Assembly (NCBI RefSeq): GCF_050624435.1
Contig: NC_134537.1
Location: 10,164,584 to 10,228,583, forward strand
Reading direction: 5' to 3'
Source: Tenrec ecaudatus
Taxonomy: Eukaryota > Chordata > Mammalia > Afrosoricida > Tenrecidae
DNA: 64,000 nucleotides
The position numbers and the translations under genes were made by a program. A model generated the notes under the pieces. The model was given only the letters and a program-made list of their open reading frames with translations, was not told the origin of the DNA and did not search any database. Shown in pieces: positions 33,091-44,949 of the stretch. The stretch's first letter is position 1. Each line of letters begins with the position of its first letter.

Positions 33091-33757
33091 GTCGCAGAGC
33101 TGGAGCTTAAATGTGGGACTCACAGCTTGACACACTTTGGCTTTGTGCCTTCTTCCATGGCTAGTGTTCAGAGAAGGTTGGGTATTTCAGAATCTAAAAG
33201 AATTCTGAGTGAGTTTCCCTGGCTGAGAATAGATCAGGAGCAAAAGTATGGGGATCTGAAAGATGGTGTTCTTGGAAGAGCACATAGATTCTCCTAGCTG
33301 AAGGGCAGACACAATTAATTAATGAAAGGCTGTGGTTTGGCCTCCTACATCATTACACTACCAAACCCTGGGACAGAAAAGAAGCCACGAGCAGCAACAC
33401 TTTTATACACTGTCAATGTAAGTGAAGATAAATGATGGTCTGCCGGGGCATCAGACGTTCCCCCATCACCATGGAAACCATAGAGATAAAAAGAAAATCT
33501 CAACTCTAATCCTACCCTGCACTTTAGATCCTCTATCTGTGAATGGTTCCACCGCCCATTCCTCTTGTCTGGTGAGAAACACATCCTCATCCCCATGTCG
33601 TCTATTTTTTTAAAAGTGTCTGTAAATCGTCTCCAGTGTCAGTTCAGGTTCTCCAAGATGTAGGCACCAAGATGAAATTAAACATGCAAGGATTTTTATT
33701 AGAGGACATGGCTCTGAGAGAATTCCAGGGACAACTGGGTGAGCAGTCAGATCATGA
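33091..33757. other. unassigned
   Basis: No exon or clear repeat. A stretch near 33645-33750 may be a decayed LTR. Confidence 0.35.
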
Positions 33758-33762
33758 TACAG

Positions 33763-34239
33763 TGTGTTAGTCCATGTGGACTAGAGAAACAAATTCATAG
33801 AAACTCCCATGTATATAAGAAAGATCTTTTTAGCAAAGAATAATTCAATATTGAGAACACATCACAGCCCAGTCCAGTTCAATTCCATAAGTCCGATATT
33901 CGCCAACATATCTAAAGCCAATCTATAAATTCCTTTTTAGACTCAGCACATGCAATGATGCTGAATGCAGGAAGATCACAGGTCTGTGGGTGGAAAGTCT
34001 TGTGGATCCAGTGGGTCGAAGCATCTCAGCACTAGGGTGGGTCTCCGCTTGACTACTCCAACTCCAGGCTCTGGCTGCATCAGTGTAGCTCCATCAGGCT
34101 TGTCATCAGTAATGTCTCACAGGGGTGTCTGGGTGTCCCACCTCCAGTGAGCTATTTATCTCCTCAGCGCCTCCAAATGAACTCCACCCCTTCCCTCTTT
34201 TTAAGTCTCAAATTGACAACAGAGTTTGTAACTACCGCA
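33763..34239 (-). mobile_element. solo LTR-like element, family A
   Basis: 477 bp reading TGTGTTAGTCC to CTACCGCA on plus, the reverse of the 25185-25697 copy ('ctagagaaacaaattcatag', 'atgctgaatgcaggaagatcacagg', 'gagctatttatctcctcag'). Flanked by tacag (33758-33762) and tactg (34240-34244), a 5-bp duplication with one change. Confidence 0.7.
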
Positions 34240-34468
34240 TACTGTGTAATCCCTGTTGGAGAAAAGAGGAAGGGAAGGTTGGTGGCAATGCTCTAAACCA
34301 CTGTGTAAAGACCAAGGAATGTTTCACAAAAATTTTTAGAAAGTCCTTGAGCCAAAACTGGCTGTCAGAGTAATACAAACTCTGCTAGGGGCATTTCTAC
34401 AATTGTCTCTGTCACACTGTCATCGGCTAAAACTTTAGGTAGTTTGGCTTCAACACAAATAGGATGTT

Positions 34469-34972
34469 GGGTGTACTAGGCTGAGTTGTCTAACGAAACA
34501 AAACCAGTGATACTCGTGTACACATAAGAAAGAACTTTCTACCAAGCAAGAATTTTATACTAAGAAGCATCCCAACCAAGTGCAACTCAAGTCAATGGGT
34601 CAGATGCTAACTGGCGCCCCCTTTGGACTCACACAGCTGCCAGTCAATGAAGCAGGAAGGTGAGGCAGGAAGCTGAGAGATCACAGGCGGATGGATGCAG
34701 AGTCCTGGGGTTCCAAGTTCTGCAGGAATATGGCCATGTGCTGATAGCTCCCAGGCAGGGTGGGCTGCATGGGCCACCGGCTTCAAGTATGAGCCATAGG
34801 ATGCAGTCGAGTATGAAAGTGAAGAACAAGAGGGAGAGGAGTTCTTGGTGTCTCTCTTATCAGAAGGTCACACCCCCAAGGAGCCATCAACAGCCTGTGA
34901 TCTAATGAAGAGGTTGGACTTCACACACGTATGCCAAGTTGACATAAAGTACAACCCTGGGTTACAGAGCAT
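34469..34972 (-). mobile_element. LTR-like element, family C
   Basis: Has the same architecture as families A and B near one end ('gtctaacgaaacaaaaccagtg', 'cacataagaaagaactttctacc') but a different body. The other end, 'gttgacataaagtacaacc', resembles the family B start. No clear duplication. Boundaries approximate. Confidence 0.5.
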
Positions 34973-36303
34973 GGCAGTGGGTCTCTTGGTTAATGCATGC
35001 CCTGTGGTTAGAGAGCTGTGACGTCCAACTTCGTAGCTACATCTTCTCCTCATAAGATCTACAACCTCCGGGTCAGTTCAGACCCTACATCCTCTGGACA
35101 ATTGCAGTAAACCTGAAAGTCAGAGCTTTATCCTCCCAAGCCTTTTTCACATACCACAGTCAGGAAGATCTTCTTGAGATACAAATCTGGTGTGTCAATC
35201 CTCTGCTTAATGCCTTCAATAATGATTTTACCAATTCCCTTGAAATCTATAAAATGGAGTTCTTGCTTTGAATAAGAGATTGATTGAACATTTAATCAAA
35301 TGAGATGCCCTTGAACTAGTCACATGGACATTCTTCCAGCTCTCAAACCTCAGGGTGAGTAAAATTCTGTGGAGACTGAAAATACAATTTCACGGAGGCA
35401 CTTGAGCATTACCTTTACGGAAACTCATTGAATTTCTGAATGATTGTGTGTGGGGGCGGGGGGGGGGGTGGATGGGACAGGGGATCATTCCAAAACATGG
35501 TTTTGCCTAAGATTATGAATTGCTGATTGTTAATATTATAGCAAAAACTTAGCAAGCATCATTTGGAGTTTTGTTGACCTTGACTTTTTCTGATATTTAT
35601 GGACTGGGTGCCATCTAGGATTTCAGGAGGGGTACCATCTTTTGGAAATAGTTTTAATTTATCCCATCTCCAGCTGTCCACACTAGCTCTCTACTGCAGA
35701 AAGCGGATCTTTATTTCCCTCACTCTCTCTTTCAATCCAGCAGTTACATCCCTATAAAATCATAGCTTCTTTCAACTAATCCTCTCCCTGTAGCCTGCTC
35801 TCTGTGATCCTTACATGGTAGAAATTACATCCTGATACTTCTAACCCTGGAATACTCCATCATCCCTGGTGGTTTCACTTTGTGAACACTCCCCTTTACG
35901 GAATTTTCCTAAAATTGGCCAATTTAAGGATATCATCTCTTATCTAACAGGACCCCAATTTATACACTATTTTCATTAGAGTTTCCAGATTTAGCCTCAA
36001 CACAACAACAACACCACAATTATCAGATGCCCAGTTAAAACAGAATTTAAAATAAATAACAGCAACAGAATCTAGAATAAGCATTTTCTAATAATCCTTG
36101 TTTTTCTGAAATTCAAATTCAACTGAGTATTCTGTATTTTATCTGGCAACCTTATATATTTCCAATTACAAAAATAGATACTTTAGCTGATCCCTGAATT
36201 AAACCAGACCAATTACAACCACAGAATATGAACTCATGATATGGCTACAATTCCAAGTTGCAGGATGTTCTCTGCATAACCCACAACTGGAAGGTACTTT
36301 TGG
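34973..36303. other. unassigned with weak L2
   Basis: 35090-35250 looks like sense L2 ('caatcctctgcttaatgccttcaat'). A G-run lies near 35455-35470. The rest is AT-rich unique sequence without a recognisable gene. Confidence 0.4.
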
Positions 36304-36455
36304 GTAAGCCCTGAGCTACTAACTGAAACATTAGTGGTACAAGCCTACCAGCCCCTCCACAGGAGAAAAAAGGAGACTCTCTGTTCCCATAGATGTGTAT
36401 AATTTCAGAAACCCTATGAGTCAGAATTGACGTGATGGCAGTAGGTTCCGGATGG
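36304..36455 (+). mobile_element. AfroSINE
   Basis: 'gtaagccctgagctactaac' to 'gaattgacgtgatggcagtagg'. Diverged. Confidence 0.7.
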
Positions 36456-36677
36456 CTTTGTTAATACTCACTTATGACAAGGTTATGTTGTTATGATCAA
36501 GTTGTTCTGTAAAAATGGAAGCTAGCTAGATCATTGTATAACTGCCAAATTGCATTAATATATAAGTGCCAAATCACTGGAATTTATGGTTCAGCTGAGT
36601 TGACACACTTTAACCACCCAGCATATTACTGTTGTCTCATAACCTTACCAGATGTGTGTCATTAATGTGCAAAATTG

Positions 36678-36711
36678 TCATGAAAACAGTCTATTTTTAC
36701 TGTTTTCATGA
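36678..36711. repeat. perfect 13-bp inverted repeat
   Basis: tcatgaaaacagt (36678-36690) and actgttttcatga (36699-36711) are exact reverse complements around an 8-base spacer. Between two AfroSINEs, in otherwise unassigned sequence. Confidence 0.95.
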
Positions 36712-36757
36712 GTTCAAACTGTTAGATACCAAAGAAGTGTATATACATGCATGTTCC

Positions 36758-36890
36758 ATGGGAGAAAAATGGGACTTTCTATTTCCATAAACTGTTACAA
36801 TCTTGGCAACCCACAGTGATAAGTCTACCCTGCTCTTTAAGGTCACTATGAGTTGACATTGACACGAAGGCAGTGAGTTTGGTTTTGAGA
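36758..36890 (+). mobile_element. AfroSINE, 5'-truncated
   Basis: 'catgggagaaaaatgggactttc' to 'cactatgagttgacattgac' and 'ggcagtgagtttggttttg'. Confidence 0.75.
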
Positions 36891-37750
36891 AAGTATGCGA
36901 AGGAAAATGAAAACAAGAGCAAAGAGAGAAGTAAGCCTGATAAGAAAGGCTGGGGCTGGTTTGCGAAGGAACGTAAATCCAGGGAGGATAACCGGGACAC
37001 TCTGCATGGTGTGTGAATTCCCCAGACTCTTATGTATCCCCAAAGAGTTCTGACTCTCCTCAGCATTGTCCAAATTTTTTTACATATGTTTCATAGTCAA
37101 TTCTGATCAAGTTGATGCCTGAAAAAAAATTATGATGGTAAGTCAAAAAGTATTTCCCCTAGGACTCCAGTCCATCTGTGCACAGGTTTATTAAAACAGG
37201 ATGCCTTCCAACATGTCTCTGTGATCAGCGGATGGCTGGGCACAAATTCTCTCAGGAACACATTTGCCCTCACCTCAGCAGGGTGCCAAAGAGATCCAAT
37301 CAAAACAGTGGTTTCTAGGGGTGTCTGCTAGGCCAGTAAAATTCGAGGCAGAGAGATCAGCTCAAAATGTTCTGGAAACTGAATTTGGGGATTGCACCAG
37401 GTAATCGTAATAGATGTTCTAGAAAGACACAGGGCGACCGCAGGGGTTATTAGGAAGAAGTCTTAAGAAAATGGAAAACTGCATTGATGAGGAAAAGGGC
37501 AGGACACTTGGGTTAAGGGATACCCCCCACCACCACCACCATCACAACAATGCACTGCGCGTTCTTTGAGGGTGACAAGGGTTTTCCCACAAGAATTTGG
37601 TTGTAAGAACTTATCCCATTCGCTCTACAGCTCGACTCTTGCTCCTTCAGACCTCTTTTTGTCCCCCAAACCCAAAGAACCATGAAAAAGGAAGCAGCAT
37701 AATTTGAGTTCCTTGAAAATGCAAGACTGCAATTTTGACATGAATCAATC
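36891..37750. other. unassigned
   Basis: A short (CCA)n tract at about 37524-37545; nothing else recognised. Confidence 0.4.
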
Positions 37751-37764
37751 AAAGACATAAATCA

Positions 37765-38808
37765 AGGTAGTTGAAGGACTTCGGGCCTCTGCTCATACCA
37801 TCCTTCAATGCAAGAACACTTTGTTCTAATGAACTCTCATTCTGTGATGCTTACCCACCCGGCACAAGATTTGAAGACAAAATGGGGGCATAAGCAAATG
37901 TGGTAAAGAAAGCAGATGGTGCCCAGCTATTAAAAGATATAGCATCTGAGGTCTTAAAGGCTTGAATTTAAACAAGAGGCCATCTAGAAGAGAAGTAACA
38001 AGCCCACATGGAAGAAGCACACCAATCTGTGACATCATGAGGTGTTGATGGGACTAGGTAACAGGCAATAGAAGACTCAAAACAAACAAACAAACAAAAA
38101 TATTGTTGAGAACGAGGGAGGTTGGAGCAGAGACCCAAACCCATCTGTAGACAATGGGACATCCCCTCACAGAAAGGTCACAAGGAAGGGATGAGTTAAC
38201 CAGGGCACAATAAAGCACCGATGTAACACACAATATTCCTCTGGTTCCTTGAGGCTTCCTCACCCCCCACTATCATGACCTCAGTACTGCCTTTCCTGTG
38301 AGCTTGACCACGGAGCATGTGCACAGGTGCAGATAAGAGATAGGAGCTCATGACACATGGAATGCAGAAACAGGAATGGGAGTAGTGATACCAAGAGGGT
38401 AGGAGAAAAATGGGGAGAGGAGGGTAGGAAGGGGGAACTGATCGACACATAGCCAACCCCCCCCCCCAAGGGAGACAAGCAACAGAAACTTGGGGGAAGG
38501 AAGATAGCGGTTGATTTAAGATATGAAAATAATTATATGATAAATATTCTATAATAATGAATTATGATGGTTTATTATCATATCAAATAATTATATGATA
38601 AATAATAATACGATGACTAATAATTTATCAAGGGGTAATGAGGGGGGAGGGAGAAAAGAGGAGCTGATACCAAGGGCTCAATAAAAAGAAAATGCCTAGA
38701 AAATAATCATGGGAACATATGTACAAACATGCTTGATACAATTGATGTATGGATTGTTATAAAAGCTGTAAGAACCCCAAATAAAATGACCTTTTAATAA
38801 TTATTAAA
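37765..38808 (+). mobile_element. L1 3'UTR and 3' end
   Basis: From 'ttcgggcctctgctcatacc' to 'aataaaatgaccttttaa'. Flanked by aaagacataaatca (37751-37764) and aaagacaaaacatca (38809-38823), a near-duplicate consistent with LINE insertion. Contains a C-run at 38458-38468 and an AT-rich palindromic patch at 38525-38625. Confidence 0.8.
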
Positions 38809-38941
38809 AAAGACAAAACATCACTTTTAAAAATGTAGAACTACATGGAGAATCTATCAAGAAACAATAGTTCCACATTTTCATATCTTTGTTTAATAAA
38901 AATGTCAATGATTTTGTAGCAATACATTTGACCTACCCTGA

Positions 38942-39039
38942 TAGATGAGACAACTTCAAAAAGTCCATCAACTTCAAAAAGTTTAACAAATTGAAAGATA
39001 ATGGAATTTTTTCCATAAACTTTCTGAAACCCCCTCATA
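38942..39039. mobile_element. mariner-like MITE
   Basis: About 98 bp beginning and ending in TA, with inverted ends: 'gagacaacttcaaaaagt' versus the reverse of 'aaactttctgaaaccccctca'. The inner arms 'ttcaaaaagttta' and 'taaactttctgaa' match 12 of 13. The left arm is partly duplicated ('caacttcaaaaag' twice). No coding capacity. Confidence 0.5.
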
Positions 39040-39639
39040 TCACCTGAGATTTAAATCAAAGAATAAATTTGGACTGTGAGAATCTTACTAGGCTACTAAC
39101 TGTAAACTACATTTGCTATTATTTCATGTTGAATTTGTAGAACATCGTTTCAGGAACATCAGCAGATGAGATGATCCATTTAAATGATCTTGTCCTGACT
39201 TGTTCTCACCAAGACCAGAAGGAAGAATAAAAAGGTGTATACGGAGCTTTGATAGACTAAATGAAATGTTTTGGAAAGATAAGTTAGAAAGTTGTGGCTA
39301 TGTAATAGATATTGAAAAAAGTTGAAATGTTACTTAATCACCAAAATAAGTTATAATTTCATGGCCTCTAGCTATTATAACTTTAACTGGATGCTTTACA
39401 AGCAGCTGTTCTGGGAGATATTCCAAGCCTTTTTTCCAGGATTTCACAGAAAAAAATTACGGGTCTACAATATGTTTGATGAAATATTGTCACTGCCATT
39501 TCGGTCTTTGACAAAAAGAGACACCTGTGTGGGTGTGTGAGAAGAGAGGAAACGGGCTGCCTGGGCCAATGAGAATAACAAGCCTTTTGTGCTATGGGGT
39601 TGAATTGGAGGGGAAAAGTAACTTCATTTTAAGGTTAAA
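39040..39639. other. unassigned, AT-rich
   Basis: Nothing recognised. Confidence 0.4.
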
Positions 39640-42600
39640 TTTTTTAGCCTCCTGTGGTCCTCAACCACGACTTGTCTATCAGTTTGTTGTACTGTGGGTG
39701 ACTGGTGTGTCTTTTTGTTGTTTCTGGAAGCTGGACCACAGGTGTTTCCATTGCCAGCAGAGTCAACCAGAGTGAAGCGTCCAGACTACGAAGAGACGCC
39801 GAGGAAGGAATTGAGCTGTCTGCTTCACAGGAGCTAGACGCTGAAAACCTCATGCGAAGCATCGAAACATTGTCAGATAATGAAGCCTAACGAAGAGCAG
39901 CAGAACACTGTCAGAGACCACGCCAGAGGGTGGACCCCACAGGTGAGAAGGCGCTGAAATTATGACTAAGGAAGCCTAGCTTTCTCAAGGTAAAATCGAT
40001 CAGAATGATGTGCATGGAGTAAAGCCTTCAGGATCGTTCTTTGCTGCTGCAAACATCTATTAATGATTGAACCTTGCAATGTACGAAGTAGGAATTTAGG
40101 AGAGTTGAAATCCTCAAAATGAAATGCATAAAGATCGATTTCACTGGTGTTAGTGAACGGAAATGGACAGGTCCTTGCCGTTTTTAATTGGAAAACCTTA
40201 TGGTTTACGATGCCAGGAATGATACAATCAACAGGAATGACATGGCATTCATTGTCAAAAGATGGATGCAAAAGATCCATCTAGAAGCACAACGCTGTCT
40301 GTGTTGAATTATATCTCTCTACCTTTGAGGAAATCCATTAATACACTAATTATTCAACTGTGTACACCAACCACTAAAGCTAATGATGACGAAATTGAAG
40401 AATTCTACCAACATCTTAAACATGCACTCAAGAGGCATAGATTGGTGATTGGAATGCAAAAGTTAGAAACAAAGAGGAAAAAGCAGTAGTTGGAAAATGT
40501 GCTCTTGGTGATAGAAATGAAGCTAAAGATCTTACAATGGAATTTTACAAGAACAAAGATTTGTTCATTGCAAATATCTTTTTTCCAACAACACAAAGGG
40601 TGACTATATATGTGAACCTCTCCAGATGCAATACATAGAAGCCAAATTGACTACGTCTGTGGGAAGAGACGACAGAGAAGCTCAATATCGGGAGCTAAAT
40701 CCAAGCTGAGTGTGGGGGGACGGGGCAGTGGCTGTGGAACAGACCACTAATGGCTCATATATAAGCTCAGGATAAAGTTGAACAAAATTAATCAAGTTGA
40801 CAAGAGCCAAATTATGACCTTAAGTCTATCCCACTTGAACTTTGTGAACATCTCAAACACAGATTTGCTGCATTGAACACTAATGACAGAAGACCTGAAA
40901 AGCTGTGGGATCACATCGAGGCCGTCATACAGGAAAAAGCAAAAGGTTAAACAAAAAAAAGACAAAAAAGAAAGAAAAGATCAAAGTGGATGTCAGAAGA
41001 GATGTTGAGACTTTTTCTTAACTGTAGAATGAAAATGAAAGAAATTATGAAGTCAAAGATCTGAACAGAAAGTTTTCAAAGGGTAGCTCGAGGAGACAAA
41101 GTAAAATATTAAAATGAAATGTGTAAAGACTAGAGTTAGAAAACCCAAAAGGAAGCAGGTGCTCAGCATATCTTAAATTGAAAGAGCTCAAGAAAAAAAT
41201 TCAAGTCTTGATTTGAAATATTGAAAGATACTGTGGGCAAAATAATTAATGATGCAGAACAAATCAAATGAAGATGGAAAGAATATGCGGAATCACTGTA
41301 CCAAAAATAATTAGTTGAAATTCCACCATTTGGGGAGGTAGCGTATGAACCAGAATCAATGGTTCTAGGAGACAGAAGTCCAAGCTGTACTGAACGCATT
41401 AGCCAAAAACAGGTCTCCAGGAATTGATGGAATACTGATGGAAATGTTTCAACAGCTGCTGAAGAACTGAAAGCAATCACTCAACTTCACCAGGGAATTT
41501 AGACGATAGCTATTTGGCCAACTGCCTGGAAGAGATCCATATTTGCACCCATTCCAAAGAAAGGTGACCCAAGAAAATGTTCAAATGATAGAACAATATC
41601 ATGAATATCACAATATCACTGAAGATCACGCAACCATGGTTGATGAAGTACATTGACAGGAAGCTGCAGAGGTTCAGGTTAGATTCAGATGAGGGCACGG
41701 AACTAAGGATATCATTGCTGATGTCACATGGATCTTGACTGAAAGCAAAGAATCCTAGAAAGCTGTTGACTTGGATTTATTGGCTGCACATTCAACAGTG
41801 TGGATGATAACAAACTGTGGATAGCCTTGAGAAGAATGGAAACTCGAGAACACTTTGTGCATATGTGGAACCTGGACATGAATCAAGAGGCAGTTGTGTG
41901 AACAGAACAAAGGAATACTGCATGGTTTAAACTCAGGAAAGGCGTGGGTCAGGGTTGCATCTTCTCACCATTCCTATTCGCTCTGTAAGCTGAGCAAATC
42001 ATCAGAGAAGCTGGATCCTATGAAGAAGAATGTGGCATCAAGTTTGGAGGAAGGCTTATTAACCACCTGCGATATGGAGATAGCACAGCATCGCTTGCTG
42101 AGAGCGAGGAGGATTTGAAACATGAGCTGATGAAGATCAAGGGTTGCAGCCTTCAGGGTTACAACTCAATGTAAAACAGTCCAAGATCCTCACAACTGGG
42201 CCAAACAGGAATCTTCACGGTAAGTGGAGAAAGGGTTGAAGCCGACCAGGATTTTTGTTGCTTGGTTCCACAATCAACGCTCACGAGAGCAGCAGTCAAG
42301 AGTTCAACGGATGCATTGCACTGGGCGGATACGCTGCACAACACCTTTTTAAAGAGTTGAAAAGCAAGGCATTTACTTTGAGGGCTCAGATGTACCTGAC
42401 CCGAGCCACGGTATTCTACATCACATCATATGCATGTGAAAGTTAAGCATCAAATAAGGAAGAACTAAGGAAAATGGATACATTTGAATTAGGGTGCTGA
42501 CAAAGAATATTAACAGTAGCATGGACTGCCAGTAGAATCAACAGATCCGTCTTGGGAGAAGTATAGCCATAATGCTCCTTGGAAGCCAGGATGGTGAGAC

Positions 42601-42829
42601 TTTGTCCCCATCCTTTGGACATGTTGTCGAGAGAGACCAGTCTCTGGAAAAGGACATCGTGCTTGGTAAAGTGGAGGGGCAGAGAGAGAGGAAGGCCCTC
42701 AACAGGATGGATTGACGCAATGGGCTCAGAGAGAACAATGGTGAGGGAGGCACAGGACTGAGCCGTGTTTTGGTCTGTGTGCACCAGGTGTCTATGGCAG
42801 AGCACCAACTCGATGACACCTAACTGCAC
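39640..42829 (+). mobile_element. BovB-like RTE LINE, nearly full-length, inactive
   Basis: About 3.2 kb, the usual size of an RTE. Order: 5' region with 'cttcaggatcgttctttgctgctgc' (about 40025), endonuclease (40200-40690), linker, reverse transcriptase (41390-42120) and the 3' region ending near 'gcaccaactcgatgacacctaac'. Family A LTR follows directly at 42830. Frameshifts throughout. RTEs of this type supply tails to AfroSINEs. Confidence 0.85.
40200..42170 (+). pseudogene. RTE endonuclease/reverse transcriptase remnant
   Basis: The apurinic endonuclease-like part is visible at about 40385-40680: DDEIEEFYQHLKHALKR followed in another frame by IGMQKLETK (normally IGDWNAKVG) and, near 40640, the QIDYVC-like block. 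The reverse transcriptase part includes an NRSPGIDG-like stretch near 41410 and QGCIFSPFLFAL near 41955. The Y-A-D-D polymerase box is replaced by Y-G-D-S near 42075. Many stops and shifts; it cannot make active enzyme. Confidence 0.75.
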
Positions 42830-43320
42830 TGTGGTAGTTACCCCATCTGTTGCCCATTTGAGACTTGAGAGTGAAGGGGTGGAGTTTAGCCTGACAGTCA
42901 GATCGCAGTGTGATGACCTCATTTGGAAGTGCTAAGGAGATAAATAGCTCGCTGGAGGCAGGACACGCGCTCACACGCTGGGAGACATTCCTTGAGCTAC
43001 GTTAGAGTGCTTGGAGCTGAAGGAGACACGTGGACACCCCTGCCAGCGCTGAGATGCTTCCACCGCCACTAGATCCACAAGACTTTCCTCCCACTGGCAT
43101 GTGATCTTCCTGCATCCAGTGTCATGGTATGTGTTGTGTGGACTTGAAGAGGAACTTATAGATTGGTATCGGACATATGGGCTAATATCAAATTATGGAC
43201 TTGATCTGGACTGGGCTGGGATATCTTCTCAATATTCAATTGCTCTTGTATATAAAACTCTTTCTTATACACATATGAGTGTCTATGAATTTGTTTCTCT
43301 AGTCAACCCAGACTAACATA
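42830..43320 (+). mobile_element. solo LTR-like element, family A
   Basis: Same order as 25185-25697, from TGTGGTAGTTACC to CCCAGACTAACATA. It abuts the RTE 3' end. No clear target duplication (tgcac on the left, atcac on the right share only the last three bases). Confidence 0.65.
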
Positions 43321-43942
43321 ATCACCCCGCAACAACATGGCTCTCAGATGGAAACTTTACGAATAGTTTTTTGTTTTTAATCGAGTATTTAAAGTTCACA
43401 TGGTGGTTTCAAGATGACAGCCTGGTGAAACCTCATAATCTGTCTCTTATAAACCAAATCCTAGAAATAATAGCATGGCACGGGGCTGGGGCCGGGGGCA
43501 TGGGGGAGAATGACATAAGTACATAGAAACATTCAAAAGTGATACAAAAGATCATCCAATGGACAAAAAAAATCCATGAGAAACTCAGGAAGGGCAGGAA
43601 GCAGAGACAATAATATTGAAAAAGACCAAACACCCAGAAGTATGCAAGAATGTGGCCACAGAAACTGCAATCAGAAATGAGGTCTTGGTTGTGAAATTCA
43701 AAAGCCTGAAGGGACTGGGCAGCAAATTGTCCCATTAATTGGGGTATTGCAGTAATGTATTGCTGGCCATTCCTTACCACTAGCCAGGTCAGTGTGACCC
43801 AGACAGAAATGGTGAGCGTGGGGAGCTGGGGGTAGACGGTCATCCCCGACTCCCAGGCCCTCAAGAAATGTGGGCTGGTCTAGACCAGCAAAACATCCTG
43901 GCAGCTTGGGTGAGGCTTGTGGTGATCTCCGCCCCATCCCAA
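43321..43942. other. unassigned
   Basis: A stretch near 43400-43480 ('caagatgacagcctggtgaaacctc') faintly resembles an L1 5'UTR. No gene. Confidence 0.35.
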
Positions 43943-44312
43943 CATGCCCCTGGAATTTCCCATGACCGATGCTTCACCAGAGACTCCTCAGCCTGGGCAC
44001 GAACAGGTTACCTTTGTCCATGAAGTCCAGTTCCTCATGATCCCTCTGAACATGGATCTACCAAAGCTCCTTCTCGATGCCTCCTGGTGTGATGCAACCT
44101 GCCTCAGGATCATCCTGCAAACGTTAACCAGAGATATGCCAAAGGCAGAGCTGGCTCAGGAGACACTAGAAATTGCTCTCTGGGTTCATGTGGGGGCATT
44201 AATCCACACCCTTTGAGCAACAGCTGAACCAGCTGCAAGTCCACCTCATCTACGTCCATTTTTATTTGACCCACCTGGACTACTGGCTCGCTGTCTGTCA
44301 AGCCACTTAGTC
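43943..44312 (+). pseudogene. possible retrocopy fragment, parent unidentified
   Basis: A plus-strand frame from 43944 runs about 90 codons with a protein-like composition (for example DLPKLLLDASWCDATCLRI), then ends at 44216. In the next frame the same reading appears to continue as FEQQLNQLQVHLIYVHFYL and WLAVCQAT before a stop at about 44310. That would fit a single frameshift in a helical protein sequence. I do not recognise the family, and chance open frames in GC-balanced DNA can look like this. Confidence 0.25.
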
Positions 44313-44460
44313 ACACGGACCCTCTGTTTTCTCTTCCTACTTTACAGGATGGGTACAAGGACCAAATAGGATAAGATGCTTTTTAGAATGGACAGAATAT
44401 ATGAAGAGTCCTATCAAGATTTACTTATTCTTACTATTATCAGTTTCTCCAGCACTTGAG
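44313..44460 (+). mobile_element. MIR-like fragment
   Basis: 'cctctgttttctcttcctacttt' plus 'caaataggataagatgctttttag' resembles MIR. Weak. Confidence 0.4.
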
Positions 44461-44534
44461 GTGATCACAGGTTTTACTGAAAATGTGATAGCTTGTATCT
44501 TATTTTTATCATAGCACTTGGCCATGCAATTCCT

Positions 44535-44675
44535 TTTTAGTGACTCTATAGGACAGGGACTGAAACGTTTCTAGAGTAGGAAGCCTCGTCCTGCTCCTGG
44601 GAAGCGGCTAATGGTTTTGAAGCACAAATCTTGAGGTCAGTAGCCCAAAGCATGACCCCCTATGCCTCATGGGCA
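44535..44675 (-). mobile_element. AfroSINE
   Basis: 'tgactctataggacagggactg' to 'ctatgcctcatgggc'. Confidence 0.7.
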
Positions 44676-44758
44676 ACCACAATTCTCTGTGAAAATACCT
44701 TCTTCTGGGATTATTGTGATTTCCTATTTTTCTTACCTCCAATTTGTCTTGTGTTTTT

Positions 44759-44949
44759 CAGGGGTTCTCAACCTTCCTAATGCTGCTACCTTTCAATACA
44801 GCTCCTCATGTGGTGGTGACCCCCTCAACCATATTATTGTTGTTGCTCCTTCATCACTGTCATTTTGCTACTGCTATGAATCGGGCGACCCCTGTGAAAG
44901 GGTCATTCAACCCCCAAAGGGGTCATGACCCACAGGTTGAGAGCCTCTG
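44759..44949. mobile_element. non-autonomous SPIN
   Basis: 191 bp with ends 'caggggttctcaaccttcc' and 'cacaggttgagagcctctg'. The interior is made only of SPIN terminal sequence ('gctactgctatgaatcgggcgacccc'), so it is an internal-deletion derivative. I see no matching 8-bp duplication. Confidence 0.85.
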
